Translations under genes and position numbers: made by a program
Shown: piece after piece, positions 31,664 to 40,307 of the stretch
Layout: each line of letters starts with the position of its first letter
Numbering within the stretch: position 1 is the stretch's first letter
NCBI GenBank assembly: GCA_000434535.1
Contig: FR878696.1
Coordinates: 76,137 to 120,521, forward strand
DNA: 44,385 bases
From: Collinsella sp. CAG:166
Lineage (GTDB): Bacteria; Actinomycetota; Coriobacteriia; Coriobacteriales; Coriobacteriaceae
Direction: 5' to 3'
The notes under the pieces: generated by a model
The model's database searches: none
Told to the model about the DNA's origin: nothing
The model's input: only the letters and a program-made list of their open reading frames with translations

Positions 31664-33196
31664 CTACGGCCGCTCGTTGGGAGCCAGGCGCTGCATCTTA
31701 TTCACAGCCTTGAACTTGGTGAACAGCGGCACGTACTCAAAGCTCACGTTGGAGTTCTCCAGGCCGTACCAACGCGCGGGCGTGCCGGCGGCGCGGCGAA
31801 TGATGTACTTGAGCGTGATGGCCGTACGCTCGCTGGGCTCCACATCGCTTTCGGGCGCCAGAAGCTTACGGATCAGGACAAACTTGAACGTGCCGATGTT
31901 ACCCGGATCCTTGTAGACCGAGTAGTCATGCGTCTGCGGCGGCAGCTCGCCGGTGGCAGCCAAGTCCTGAACAACCTGACGCAGGTAGGCATTCACGCGC
32001 TGGTTGATCTTGTAGCCCAGGTACAGATGCACGCGGAACACGTAGTCGGTGCCGAACGTCTCGACCGAATAGGCAAAGGTGTGCGGTTCGTCCATGGTCT
32101 CGACATTCACAAACCACCAGGCGCGGGCGCGCTTGGGATGCTTGTCCAAGATCGAATAGACGATATCGCGGTCGATGTAGTCGGTATGGGTGTCCTTGGT
32201 CAGGTACACGACGTTGTCGCTCATGCGCTCGTAACGGTCGTCGTCGCGCAGGCGCTTGAGCTGCGGCAGGTAGCTGCGCAGCGGCAGCAGCGTAAACTGG
32301 CGCTGCTCGACCGCCGTGCCGTTGTACCAGCACACCATAATGCCCATGATGAGTGCAGCCATGAGGATGGTGAAGTAGCCGCCGTGGAAGAACTTGGTGA
32401 GCGAGCTCACGAAGAAGAAGCCTTCGAGCAAAAGGAAGAAGGCCGCGAAAATCCACGGAGCAACCTTGAGCTTGCGCTCCTCGTGCAGGTAGAAGAAGAG
32501 CAGCAGCGTGGTGCACATCATAGTCAGCGTAATGGCAAGGCCGTAGGCGGCTTCCATATGCGCCGAGTTCTGGAACAGCAGCACCACGATGACGCAGCCG
32601 ACAAGCATGACGTTATTGACCATGGGAATATAGAGCTGGCCCTTGGTCTCGGCAGGGTAGAAGACCTGCATGTGCGGCATGAGGTCCAGGCGGCTGGCCT
32701 CGGACACCAGCGAGAATGCGCCGGTAATGAGCGCCTGCGAGGCAATGATGGCCGCGACGGTGGAAAGGCCGACGGCAAAGGGACGCAGGCCCGGGGTGAG
32801 CATCTGGTAGAAGGGGTTAAGGTCGGCGATACCCATGAGCTCGGGGTTGGCGGCGTTGTTGATAAGCCACGCGCCCTGGCCCATATAGGAAAGCAGCAGA
32901 CAGCACTTAACGAACGGCCAGGTGGCGTAGATGTTGCCGCGGCCCACGTGGCCCATGTCGGAATAGAGCGCCTCGGCACCGGTGGTGGCAAGGAAGCAGC
33001 TGCCCAGAATCATGATGCCCGCGTGGTTGTTGGGGCTCAACAAAAAGCCGATGCCACGCAGCGGGTTGAGGCACAGCAGCACCGCGGGGTGCTGGAAGAC
33101 AAAGAACAGACCCGTGCCGCCCAAGAACAGGAACCACAGCGTCATGATGGGGCCAAAGGCGTGACCGATCTTGGCCGTACCGATACGTTGTACCAT
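31664..33196 (-). pseudogene. kup: KUP/HAK-family potassium transporter lacking its N-terminal ~155 residues
   Basis: The 510-residue frame aligns with Kup proteins from about residue 156 onward. It opens MVQRIGTAKIGHAFGPIMTLWFLF, the equivalent of the middle IQ-x-x-GTA-x-VGKLF-x-P segment of E. coli Kup (from memory). Later hallmarks are ALYSDMGHVGR, LLSYMGQGAWL, IASQALITGAFSLVSEA and AAYGLAITLTM. Missing are the first ~4 helices and the GDIGTSPLY motif needed for transport. A TGA lies directly before the first ATG, and the bases upstream are the start region of aroQ on the other strand, so no N-terminus exists nearby. The remaining 510 codons are intact, so the truncation may be recent, or the product may have another role. 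Confidence 0.7.
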
Positions 33197-33227
33197 TCAA
33201 CTCCGCCCGACCGCAAAGGAAGCAACC

Positions 33228-33665
33228 ATGAAAGCACTCGTCATCAACGGCCCCAACCTCAACATGCTCGGCATTCGCGAGCCGGGCATCTACGGCAGCG
33301 ACAACTACGACCGCTTAGTGCAGATCTGCCAGGAAGCAGGGGCCGCGCAGGGGTTTGACGAGGTCGAGGTCTTCCAGTCCAACCACGAGGGCAGCATCGT
33401 CGACAAGATCCAGGAGGCCTACGGCAAGGTCGACGGCATCGTCATCAACCCGGCAGCCTACACACATACGAGCGTGGCGATCCTCGACGCCCTCAAGGCC
33501 GTCGCCATCCCCGCCGTCGAGGTCCACATCAGCGCCGTCGAGACCCGCGAGGACTTCCGCCAAGTGAGCTACGCACGCCTAGCCTGCTTCGCCACCATCA
33601 CCGGCGAAGGCCTCCAAGGCTACGCCCACGCGCTGGAGCTGCTGAAAGAGCATCTGGAAAAGTAA
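33228..33665 (+). CDS. aroQ: 3-dehydroquinate dehydratase, type II
   Basis: AroQ dehydrates 3-dehydroquinate to 3-dehydroshikimate, the one step absent from the aro operon 2 kb upstream. The 145-residue type II enzyme starts at the ATG at 33228 with AAAGGA upstream. It shows INGPNLNMLGIREPGIYG (catalytic Tyr), SNHEGSIVDKIQEAY, INPAAYTHTSVAILDAL and VEVHISAVETREDFR (catalytic His). A longer frame to 33171 lacks family similarity. It diverges from the truncated kup with only 31 bases between their starts, so its promoter would have to lie inside the kup remnant. Confidence 0.95.
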   Translation: MKALVINGPNLNMLGIREPGIYGSDNYDRLVQICQEAGAAQGFDEVEVFQSNHEGSIVDKIQEAYGKVDGIVINPAAYTHTSVAILDALKAVAIPAVEVHISAVETREDFRQVSYARLACFATITGEGLQGYAHALELLKEHLEK

Positions 33666-33727
33666 AATGCCAACCCCAACAAACAGCAGCGGCTTGTTCG
33701 CGCTCGGCTTCAGCAGCATACAAGATG

Positions 33728-33760
33728 AAAAAAGCCCAGACCACCAAGCGGTCCGGGCTT
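33728..33760 (-). terminator. Intrinsic terminator after tRNA-Arg(UCU)
   Basis: AAGCCC-a-GACC pairs with GGTC-c-GGGCTT, and on the minus strand it is followed by TTTTTT. It starts 10 bases after the tRNA 3' end. It lies between the convergent aroQ and the tRNA gene, with the T-run only on the minus-strand side. Confidence 0.8.
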
Positions 33761-33769
33761 AATAAACGA

Positions 33770-33846
33770 TGGTGCTCCATGGCGGATTCGAACCGTCGAC
33801 CTTGGGATTAGAAGTCCCCTGCTCTATCCAACTGAGCTAATGGAGC
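33770..33846 (-). tRNA. tRNA-Arg(UCU)
   Basis: A 77-base cloverleaf with encoded CCA. The acceptor GCTCCAT pairs with ATGGAGC, the D arm is GCTC/GAGC, the anticodon loop CTTCTAA gives anticodon UCU, and the T loop is TTCGAAT. It reads AGA/AGG arginine codons. A TATAAT at 33893-33898 (minus strand) about 45 bases upstream may be its -10 element, with no good -35. Confidence 0.95.
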
Positions 33847-33900
33847 AAATAACCGCACGCCCAAGCAAGCGCAAGCCTGTCAGGCGCAAGTAATTATAAC

Positions 33901-34668
33901 CTAGTTGAACTGCTCGCGGTACGCCTTGCAGACCTCATCGACCGGGCCGTCCATGCGAAGGTCACCCTTCTCAATCCAAACGGCACGCTGGCAGATGCGC
34001 TCAACCTGCTCCATAGAGTGCGAAACGAACAGAACCGTCACGTCGCCGCTCTGGATAAAGTGCTGGATACGGTCCTCGCACTTCTGCTGGAAGAACACAT
34101 CACCGACGGACAACGTCTCGTCAACGATCAGAATATCGGGCTCGGTAATCGTCGCGATTGCAAAGGCGATACGCGCCACCATGCCCGAGGAGAAGTTCTT
34201 AAGCGGCATATCGACAAAGTTCTGCAGCTCAGCGAATTCGATAATGCCGTCAAAGTTGGCATCGATGAACTCCTTGGTATAGCCGAGCAGGGCGCCGTTC
34301 AGATAGATGTTCTCGCGGGCGGTCAGCTCGGGGTCAAAGCCAGCACCAAGCTCAATCAGCGGCGCGATGTTACCGTGCACCTTAACGCTGCCCTCGCTTG
34401 GCTCAAGCACGCCAGCGATAATCTTGAGCATCGTAGACTTGCCGGAGCCATTAGTGCCGACCAGACCCACGACCTCGCCACGATGAATATCAAACGAGAT
34501 ATGCTTAAGCGCCCTAAACTCCTCAAAGAACAACTCATGCTTGGCAAGCTTAATGAAGTACTCCTTGAGGTTGGTCAGCGACTCGGACGCCATGTTAAAG
34601 ATCATGGTGACGTCGTCGACCTCGACAGCCAGAGGCTGCTCGCTGTAATCAACAACAGATTCAGTCAT
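33901..34668 (-). CDS. Polysaccharide/teichoic-acid ABC exporter, ATP-binding subunit (TagH/Wzt type)
   Basis: This 255-residue ATPase powers export of a lipid-linked polymer with the permease encoded upstream. It has the family-typical pre-Walker stretch (ESLTNLKEYFIKLAKHELFFEEFRALKHISF), Walker A VGTNGSGKST near 73, a Q-loop region (APLIELGAGFDPELTARENIY), signature NFSSGMVARIAFA, Walker B ILIVDETLSVGD and the His switch SHSM. This is the RfbB/TagH/KpsT-like subfamily. No C-terminal carbohydrate-binding domain is present. The ATG at 34668 is preferred over the GTG at 34671 by spacing to AGGAG. It starts 11 bases after the permease stop. Confidence 0.9.
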   Translation of the reverse strand: MTESVVDYSEQPLAVEVDDVTMIFNMASESLTNLKEYFIKLAKHELFFEEFRALKHISFDIHRGEVVGLVGTNGSGKSTMLKIIAGVLEPSEGSVKVHGNIAPLIELGAGFDPELTARENIYLNGALLGYTKEFIDANFDGIIEFAELQNFVDMPLKNFSSGMVARIAFAIATITEPDILIVDETLSVGDVFFQQKCEDRIQHFIQSGDVTVLFVSHSMEQVERICQRAVWIEKGDLRMDGPVDEVCKAYREQFN

Positions 34669-34679
34669 CACAGCACTCC

Positions 34680-35525
34680 TTAGATGTAGAGGATGAACTT
34701 GCGCTCGGACTTATGGAACACGGTATAGCCAATAATAAGCGCAAGAACCGCCCAGGCAACGCACATACCAAACGTCATAAGCGAGGGCGTAGTCTGGAAC
34801 AGGAAGATATCGCGCATAAACTGCAGGTAGTTGAACATGGGGTTCGCATACATCAAGATACGCACGAGATGCGGCATTTGCGCAATATAGTCAGTCGTCC
34901 AGAAGATGGGCGTAATGTAAGTCCACGCCGTAATGACGACGCTCCACAGATGCATAACGTCGCGGAAGAAGACCGTAAGGGCAGAGAGCATCATGCCCAG
35001 GCCCATGCAGAAGCACATAAGCAGCAGCAGGCAAACCGGCAACAGAATCAGGTGCCAAGAAGGCATAACGCGGAACCACAGCATGACGATGGCGACGGCG
35101 ACCAGCGAGAAGGCAAAGTTGACCAGCGAGAAGAGCACCTTCTGCACCGGGAAGACCCAGCGGTGCACCTTAACCTTCTTGAGCAGAGGGGCAGCGCCCA
35201 CGATCGACGTCAGGGCCTGGTTAGTAGACTCAGACATGACGGCAAAGGTAATGTTACCCACGATCAAGTACAGCGGGTACATCTCGGGCGTCATTGAGCC
35301 ATTGCGGCCCTGGCCAAAAATCGTCGAGAACACGATGGCCATGACGATCATCATCAGCAGCGGGTTGAGCACCGACCATGCGACGCCCAGAACGCTACGG
35401 CGATACTTGATCTTAAAATCCTTGGTAACCAGCTGACGAAGGATAAACGCGTCCTTCTCAAATTCGTTCTTAGCAAACGTCGCAGGCAGACTGCGAGTTT
35501 CTTGTTGCTTTGTCTGATCCGACAC
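34680..35525 (-). CDS. Polysaccharide/teichoic-acid ABC exporter, permease subunit (TagG/Wzm type)
   Basis: This 281-residue ABC-2 family permease has about six membrane helices (VLGVAWSVLNPLLMMIVMAIVFSTIFG, LYLIVGNITFAVM, LILLPVCLLLLMCFCMG, VVITAWTYITPIFW). Conserved features are the LVTKDFKIKYRRSVLG amphipathic helix and LQFMRDIFLF. The GTG at 35525 with AAAGGAG 8 bases upstream is chosen; a frame from 35588 adds 21 poorly matching residues. It is the partner of the TagH-type ATPase directly downstream. The glycan exported is not determinable here, but dTDP-rhamnose genes lie 1-6 kb away. Confidence 0.88.
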   Translation of the reverse strand: MSDQTKQQETRSLPATFAKNEFEKDAFILRQLVTKDFKIKYRRSVLGVAWSVLNPLLMMIVMAIVFSTIFGQGRNGSMTPEMYPLYLIVGNITFAVMSESTNQALTSIVGAAPLLKKVKVHRWVFPVQKVLFSLVNFAFSLVAVAIVMLWFRVMPSWHLILLPVCLLLLMCFCMGLGMMLSALTVFFRDVMHLWSVVITAWTYITPIFWTTDYIAQMPHLVRILMYANPMFNYLQFMRDIFLFQTTPSLMTFGMCVAWAVLALIIGYTVFHKSERKFILYI

Positions 35526-35564
35526 GGATGCAACTCCTTTACTCGTAATCGTTGACAAATGAAC

Positions 35565-35570
35565 AGTATA
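35565..35570 (-). promoter_or_regulatory. Putative -10 element of the ABC exporter operon
   Basis: TATACT on the minus strand lies about 40 bases before the permease start. No convincing -35 is seen. It faces away from the divergent glycosyltransferase promoter. Confidence 0.35.
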
Positions 35571-35626
35571 GACCCGACGGCCATGCAAACGATTCGCGCA
35601 ACAAAACTGGAGAACTAACCCACATC

Positions 35627-35655
35627 TTAGGATGCCAGGCCCAAACGGCTATACT
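35627..35655 (+). promoter_or_regulatory. Putative promoter of the 323-residue glycosyltransferase gene
   Basis: TTAGGA (35627-35632) and TATACT (35650-35655) are separated by 17 bases, about 30 bases before the GTG start and ahead of an AAGGAG ribosome binding site. Confidence 0.4.
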
Positions 35656-35685
35656 TTCTAGGATTGAATGTATAAGGAGCATTAA

Positions 35686-36657
35686 GTGAATTCTGAATCC
35701 ATCGCCGTCATCATCCCTTGCTACAACGAAGCGCTCACGATCGGCAAAGTCATCGACGACTTTCACCGCGAGCTTCCGCAAGCGACGGTCTATGTCTATG
35801 ACAACAACTCGTCGGACGATACCTCACGCATCGCCACCGAGCACGGCGCCACGGTCCGCTTTGAGCCCCGTCAGGGAAAGGGCAACGTATGCCGCCAGAT
35901 GTTTCGCGATATCGACGCCGATTGCTACCTGATGGTCGACGGAGACGACACCTACCCCGCCGAGGCGGCCAAGGCCCTCTGCGAGCCCATCCTTAACGGC
36001 ACGGCCGACATGACCGTAGGCGATCGCCTTTCCAACGGCACCTACGCCGAGGAGAACAAGCGTGCCTTCCACGGCTTTGGCAATAATCTGGTCCGCGCCA
36101 TGATCAAGTGGATCTATGGCTACAGCTTCGATGACGTCATGACAGGCTACCGCGCCATGAGCCGCCCGTTCGTCAAAACCTTCCCTGTGCTTTCCGAGGG
36201 CTTCCAGATCGAAACCGAGCTCTCGATCCACGCCGTCGACCACCGCTGGCGCATCAAAGACGTGCCCATCGAGTACCGCGACCGTCCGGAAGGCTCCGAG
36301 TCCAAGCTCAATACCGTGAGCGACGGCATTAAAGTCGTTGCGATGATCGGCACGCTGTTCAAGGACTACCGCCCGCTGAAGTTCTTCAGCCTCGTCGCGC
36401 TTCTATTCGCGATTATCGGCCTGGTTTTGGGCATTCCTATCTTTGTTGAGTACTTTCAGACCGGCCTGGTCCCGCGTTTCCCCACTGCCATGCTTGCTGC
36501 ATCGTTTATGTTCCTCTGTGGTCTGAGCCTTGCAACCGGATTCATCCTGGATTCTGTGGCAAAGGTCGAAAAAAAGCAGTGGGAGGTCAACGTGTACAGC
36601 AAATACGCCTACGATGACCAGCCCGGCAAGTCCGCCACCGAGACAAGCGAGAGGTAG
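35686..36657 (+). CDS. Membrane-anchored family 2 glycosyltransferase (DPM1/GtrB-like)
   Basis: This 323-residue protein has an N-terminal GT-A domain and two C-terminal membrane helices (FFSLVALLFAIIGLVLGIPIFV; MLAASFMFLCGLSLATGFIL). Sugar-nucleotide motifs are VIIPCYNEALTIGKVI, VYDNNSSDDT, MVDGDDTYPAEAA (DxD), and FQIETELSIHAVDH. The layout matches polyprenyl-phosphate hexosyl- or mannosyltransferases that load a sugar onto a lipid carrier for use outside the membrane. Donor and acceptor are unknown. The start is GTG with AAGGAG 7 bases upstream. It is divergent from the ABC exporter, and a bidirectional terminator separates it from rmlCD. Confidence 0.87.
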   Translation: MNSESIAVIIPCYNEALTIGKVIDDFHRELPQATVYVYDNNSSDDTSRIATEHGATVRFEPRQGKGNVCRQMFRDIDADCYLMVDGDDTYPAEAAKALCEPILNGTADMTVGDRLSNGTYAEENKRAFHGFGNNLVRAMIKWIYGYSFDDVMTGYRAMSRPFVKTFPVLSEGFQIETELSIHAVDHRWRIKDVPIEYRDRPEGSESKLNTVSDGIKVVAMIGTLFKDYRPLKFFSLVALLFAIIGLVLGIPIFVEYFQTGLVPRFPTAMLAASFMFLCGLSLATGFILDSVAKVEKKQWEVNVYSKYAYDDQPGKSATETSER

Positions 36658-36707
36658 ATCTTCCGCAGAATACTATTGGCACCACTGCGCAGATAGCCAC
36701 CAACAAG

Positions 36708-36737
36708 AAAAGCCACCGTTAACAAGCGGCGGCTTTT
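36708..36737. terminator. Bidirectional terminator between convergent genes
   Basis: AAAAGCC-a-CCG pairs with CGG-c-GGCTTTT around a short loop. TTTT follows on the plus strand and TTTTCTT on the minus strand, so it can end both the glycosyltransferase and the rmlCD transcripts. Confidence 0.7.
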
Positions 36738-36759
36738 GCTCTCGAAAAGTTAATAGCGG

Positions 36760-38214
36760 CTAGAGCGTCTTGAGGTACTCCCCCAGCTCTTCCTCCCAGT
36801 CGGGCATGTGGAAGCCGACCGACTCGAGCCTGGAAAGGTCGAGCGCGGAGTGGACCGGGCGCGGGGCGACGGGGCCGGCGGCGCCGGCGTAGTAGTCGGC
36901 GGTCGATACCGGCAAGACTTTCTCCCCGTTGCCGTTGGCCGCCTCGAAGACGGCGCGGGCGATGTCGGCCCAGGACTTGACGGCGCCGGAGCCCGTGCAG
37001 TCGTAGGTGCCGTAGGGGGCGTGCGTCCCCAGCACGTGGAAGATGGCCTCGGCCATGTCGCGCGTGAAGGTCAGGCGGCCCAGCTGGTCGTCGACGACCG
37101 TGACCTGCGTGAGCTTGTCCTCCGGGTCGGCGACGCGGTCGGAGAGCCCCTTCATGGTCTTGACGAAGTTGTGGCCCTCGCCGATGACCCAGCTGGAGCG
37201 CATGATGTAGTGGCGCGGGCACCCGGCCACGGCGATGTCGCCGGCGGCCTTGGTCTGGCCGTAGACGGACAGCGGGCTGAGGGGCTCCTCCTCGTCGTGC
37301 ACCTCGGCGGTGCCGTCGAAGACGTAGTCGCTGGACACGTGGACGAGCGTGATCCCGTGCTCGGCGCAGGTGCGCGCGAGCAGGGCGGGGCCGGTCGCGT
37401 TGGCCTTCCAGGCGGTGGCACGGCCCTCGGGGGTCTCCGCCCTGTCCACGGCGGTGTAGGCGCCGCAGTTGATGACCGTGCCGTAGAGCGACCAGTCGTA
37501 CTGTGTGTAGGCGTCCGGGTCGGACATGTCGAAGGTGTCGATGTCGCAGAAATCGAAGTCCTTGGCGACGCCGCGCTCCTCCGCCAGCCTGCGCACCGCG
37601 CGGCCCAGCTGGCCGTTGCAGCCGGTGACGAGCGTCCTCTTGGGCGCCATGGGGACGACGTCCCTCAGCATCGGGTGGTTGAGGTCGGCCTCGGAGACGG
37701 TGGCCTGGTCCAGCGGGATGGGCCACTCGATGGCGAGCTCGGGGTCGGCGAGGTTCACGAAGGTGTAGGTCCTCTTGAGCTCCAGCGACCAGTGGGCGTC
37801 CACCAGGTAGGTGTAGGCGGTGCCGTCCTCCAGGGCCTGGAAGGAGTTGCCCACGCCGCGCGGGACGTAGATGGCCTTGGACGGGTCGAGCGTGCAGGTG
37901 AACACCTTGCCGAAGGTCTCGCTGCCCTCGCGCAGGTCGACCCAGGCGCCGAAGACCGAGCCGCGGGCCACGGAGATGAACTTGTCCCAGGGCTCGGCGT
38001 GGATGCCGCGGGTGACGCCGCGGCTGTCGTTGTAGGAGATGTTGTTCTGGACGACCCTGAGGTCCGGGATGCCCAGGGCGGTCATCTTGGCGCGCTGCCA
38101 GTTCTCCTTGAACCAGCCGCGCGAGTCGCCGTGGACGGCGAGGTCGACGACCTTCAGGCCCCCGATGCCGGTCTCGGCGACGGCGAGGTCCTTCTCGAAT
38201 GCGATGTCTGCCAT
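36760..38214 (-). CDS. rfbCD: Fused dTDP-4-dehydrorhamnose 3,5-epimerase / reductase (RmlC-RmlD)
   Basis: One 484-residue protein carries the last two steps of dTDP-L-rhamnose synthesis. Residues 1-~185 are the RmlC cupin (DSRGWFKENWQRAKM, RGIHAEPWDKFI with the catalytic His, VDLREGSETFGKVF). The usual P-x-GFAHGF turn reads VPRGVGNSF here. Residues ~192-484 are RmlD, with VTGCNGQLGRAV (NAD(P) loop), GAYTAVDRAE, SSDYVFDG, and catalytic YGQTK near 318-322. The ATG at 38214 with AAGGGAT upstream is chosen over the frame to 38283. It is very GC-rich with heavy GC3. It follows rmlB by 14 bases. Confidence 0.92.
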   Translation of the reverse strand: MADIAFEKDLAVAETGIGGLKVVDLAVHGDSRGWFKENWQRAKMTALGIPDLRVVQNNISYNDSRGVTRGIHAEPWDKFISVARGSVFGAWVDLREGSETFGKVFTCTLDPSKAIYVPRGVGNSFQALEDGTAYTYLVDAHWSLELKRTYTFVNLADPELAIEWPIPLDQATVSEADLNHPMLRDVVPMAPKRTLVTGCNGQLGRAVRRLAEERGVAKDFDFCDIDTFDMSDPDAYTQYDWSLYGTVINCGAYTAVDRAETPEGRATAWKANATGPALLARTCAEHGITLVHVSSDYVFDGTAEVHDEEEPLSPLSVYGQTKAAGDIAVAGCPRHYIMRSSWVIGEGHNFVKTMKGLSDRVADPEDKLTQVTVVDDQLGRLTFTRDMAEAIFHVLGTHAPYGTYDCTGSGAVKSWADIARAVFEAANGNGEKVLPVSTADYYAGAAGPVAPRPVHSALDLSRLESVGFHMPDWEEELGEYLKTL

Positions 38215-38228
38215 AGGTCTATCCCTTC

Positions 38229-39248
38229 CTACTGGCCTTGTGCGCGGTAGCGGGCTTCGGTGGCCTCCTTGGCCGGGCGCCACCAGGACTCGTTGGCGAC
38301 GTACCAGTCGATGGTGGCCTTCAGGCCCTCGGCGAAGTCGGTGTGTGCCGGCCTCCAGCCCAGCTCGCGCTGGAGCTTGGTGGAGTCGATGGCGTAGCGG
38401 CGGTCGTGGCCGGGGCGGTCGGCGACCCAGTCGAAGTCCTCGGGGTCGCGCCCCATCGCCTCGAGGATCATGCGCAGCACGGTGATGTTGTTCTTCTCGC
38501 CGTCGGCCCCGATGAGGTAGGTCTCCCCCATGCGGCCCTTCGTGAGGATGTCCCAGACGGCAGAGGAGTGGTCCTCGGTGTGGATCCAGTCGCGGACGTT
38601 CTCGCCCTTCCCGTAGAGCTTGGGGCGGACGCCGTCGACGATGTTCGTTATCTGCCTGGGGATGAACTTCTCCACGTGCTGGTAGGGGCCGTAGTTGTTG
38701 GAGCAGTTGGAGATCGTGGTGCGAAGCCCGTAGGTGCGCGTCCAGGCGCGCACGAGCATGTCGGAGGACGCCTTGGTCGAGCTGTACGGCGAGCTCGGGC
38801 GGTAGGGCGTCTCCTCGGTGAACTTGGCGGGGTCGTCGAGCGCCAGGTCGCCGTAGACCTCGTCGGTGGAGACGTGGTGGTAGCGGACGCCGTACTTGCG
38901 GACGGCCTCCAGCAGGCGGAAAGTGCCCTCCACGTTGGTGCGCAGGAACGGCTCGGGGTCGGCGATGGAGTTGTCGTTGTGGCTCTCTGCGGCGTAGTGG
39001 ACGATCGCGTCGTGGCCGGGGACCAATTCATCGAGCAGCCCAGCGTCGCAGATGTCGCCAACGACGAGCTCCACGCGGTCCGTCGGCAGCCCCGCGATGT
39101 TCTCGGGGTTGCCGGCGTAGGTCAGCTTGTCCAGGACGGTCACGTGCACCCCGGGGTGGTTGTTGACCACGTAGTGCACGAAGTTGCTGCCGATGAAGCC
39201 GCAGCCGCCCGTGACGATGATGTTCTTAGGTTCAAAAATCTCAGACAT
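38229..39248 (-). CDS. rfbB: dTDP-glucose 4,6-dehydratase
   Basis: RmlB converts dTDP-glucose to dTDP-4-keto-6-deoxyglucose with bound NAD. The 339-residue product starts at the ATG at 39248 (MSEIFEPKNIIVTGGCGFIGSNF). Motifs are the TGGxGFIGS NAD loop, HYAAESHNDNSI, STDEVYGDL, catalytic YSSTKASSD, NCSNNYGPYQ, EKFIPRQI and RDWIHTEDH. The residue after SH in HYAAESHNDNSI is Asn where the common form has Val (ESHVDRS). The ribosome binding site is weak. It shares the GC-rich character of rmlCD and rmlA but is separated from rmlA by an AT-rich two-gene cassette. Confidence 0.94.
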   Translation of the reverse strand: MSEIFEPKNIIVTGGCGFIGSNFVHYVVNNHPGVHVTVLDKLTYAGNPENIAGLPTDRVELVVGDICDAGLLDELVPGHDAIVHYAAESHNDNSIADPEPFLRTNVEGTFRLLEAVRKYGVRYHHVSTDEVYGDLALDDPAKFTEETPYRPSSPYSSTKASSDMLVRAWTRTYGLRTTISNCSNNYGPYQHVEKFIPRQITNIVDGVRPKLYGKGENVRDWIHTEDHSSAVWDILTKGRMGETYLIGADGEKNNITVLRMILEAMGRDPEDFDWVADRPGHDRRYAIDSTKLQRELGWRPAHTDFAEGLKATIDWYVANESWWRPAKEATEARYRAQGQ

Positions 39249-39323
39249 GAAAATCCAATCTGAAGCATGTACAGCTTCTTTAGTATGCCGCAGGAAGTGA
39301 TGCCGCGACACTATTCAACAAAA

Positions 39324-40298
39324 CTATCGGACATTTCGGCACGCGATAAGAGCCATAACCTTCGCAGAATTACTTCCCCTACAAAACGCCTCCGGAATGC
39401 AGTCTTTGTCGTACCGGAAGACCGAATTCCCAGTTTTATCGCGTAAGTACTTATAGAAGAAGTCCTCCCAGCTTTTAAACTTCTCACTGTCTGCAAACGC
39501 TTCCGGCTCTTGCAGAACTGCTTTGGCATCTAGCCCTGAAATTACGCCGGAGCTCAGCAGAAGCCATTCGAACGACTCGGGAAGACAAACCGTAACAGTA
39601 TCGCGGTGAATGTCTTGCAGCTTAAGGACGCGGTCCGCATAGCACCCAAATGCCGCCCCGTCCGCGACAACAAACACGCGATCGTCGAGATGCTGATCCA
39701 ACCAGCCCAAAATCGCGCTGTTCGTCATGGCCGAAGTACAGGTAAGCTCACTGTCAGCAAAATGCCGTTTAAAGAACTGGAAACCAGACTTACTGTCCTC
39801 GCATAGAAGGATAGAAAAGTCCTGTTTTGGCGCCGACCGGGAAATAGCATAACGATGATTCCCGCGATCTTGATAAACAGGGACGAAAGAATGGTATTTT
39901 CCGCTCGTCTTAATCTTGTAAATCTCATCCACGCTATACGGAAGATTGGGGAAATCAGCCCTTGAGATCAGCACGAAATAATTCGAGGAATACAGCACAT
40001 GATGGGCAAACTCATCAGAATGGATCTCTTTTAAGCCCTCATCGACAAATACAATCGAGTCATGAACGGACGAAAGCTGGTTTCGCCAATCATAATCGGT
40101 CAGGGCGACACAGGGACAATCGCATTGCAAGGAAACACCCGACTGCTCGCCCGTTCGCATGTAGTCTGCGACCATGTCAAACAGTGTCGTCTTACCCGTG
40201 CCACTATCCCCACGCACAATAGTAATGTTCCGTTTAATGGTAAATGTGTACTTGGTTCCCCTGCGGCGGGAAATCTTAACGAGATGCGAACCGTTCAT
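39324..40298 (-). CDS. P-loop ATPase of unknown function with possible TOPRIM-like C-terminal half
   Basis: I do not recognise a named family. The 324-residue product has Walker A GDSGTGKTT at 30-38, a Walker-B-like IVFVDE at 82-87, and FVLISRADFPNLP after it. The C-terminal half has LLCEDSKSGFQFFKRHF at ~164-180 (conserved acidic residues) and RVFVVADGAAFGCYADRV at ~207-224. The spacing of an acidic residue and an Asp-rich strand recalls TOPRIM folds in OLD-type proteins, but this is only a pattern resemblance. The ATG at 40298 is preferred over the GTG at 40307, which abuts the previous stop. It is AT-richer than the rml genes on both sides. It is paired tightly with the DUF4869-like gene. 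Confidence 0.7.
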   Translation of the reverse strand: MNGSHLVKISRRRGTKYTFTIKRNITIVRGDSGTGKTTLFDMVADYMRTGEQSGVSLQCDCPCVALTDYDWRNQLSSVHDSIVFVDEGLKEIHSDEFAHHVLYSSNYFVLISRADFPNLPYSVDEIYKIKTSGKYHSFVPVYQDRGNHRYAISRSAPKQDFSILLCEDSKSGFQFFKRHFADSELTCTSAMTNSAILGWLDQHLDDRVFVVADGAAFGCYADRVLKLQDIHRDTVTVCLPESFEWLLLSSGVISGLDAKAVLQEPEAFADSEKFKSWEDFFYKYLRDKTGNSVFRYDKDCIPEAFCRGSNSAKVMALIACRNVR

Positions 40299-40307
40299 AA
40301 GCAGCAC

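Noticed and set aside
31493..33358. A 621-codon plus-strand frame opposite the kup remnant and running into aroQ
   Set aside because: It is antisense to an obvious transporter sequence and out of frame with aroQ, and no domain is recognisable.
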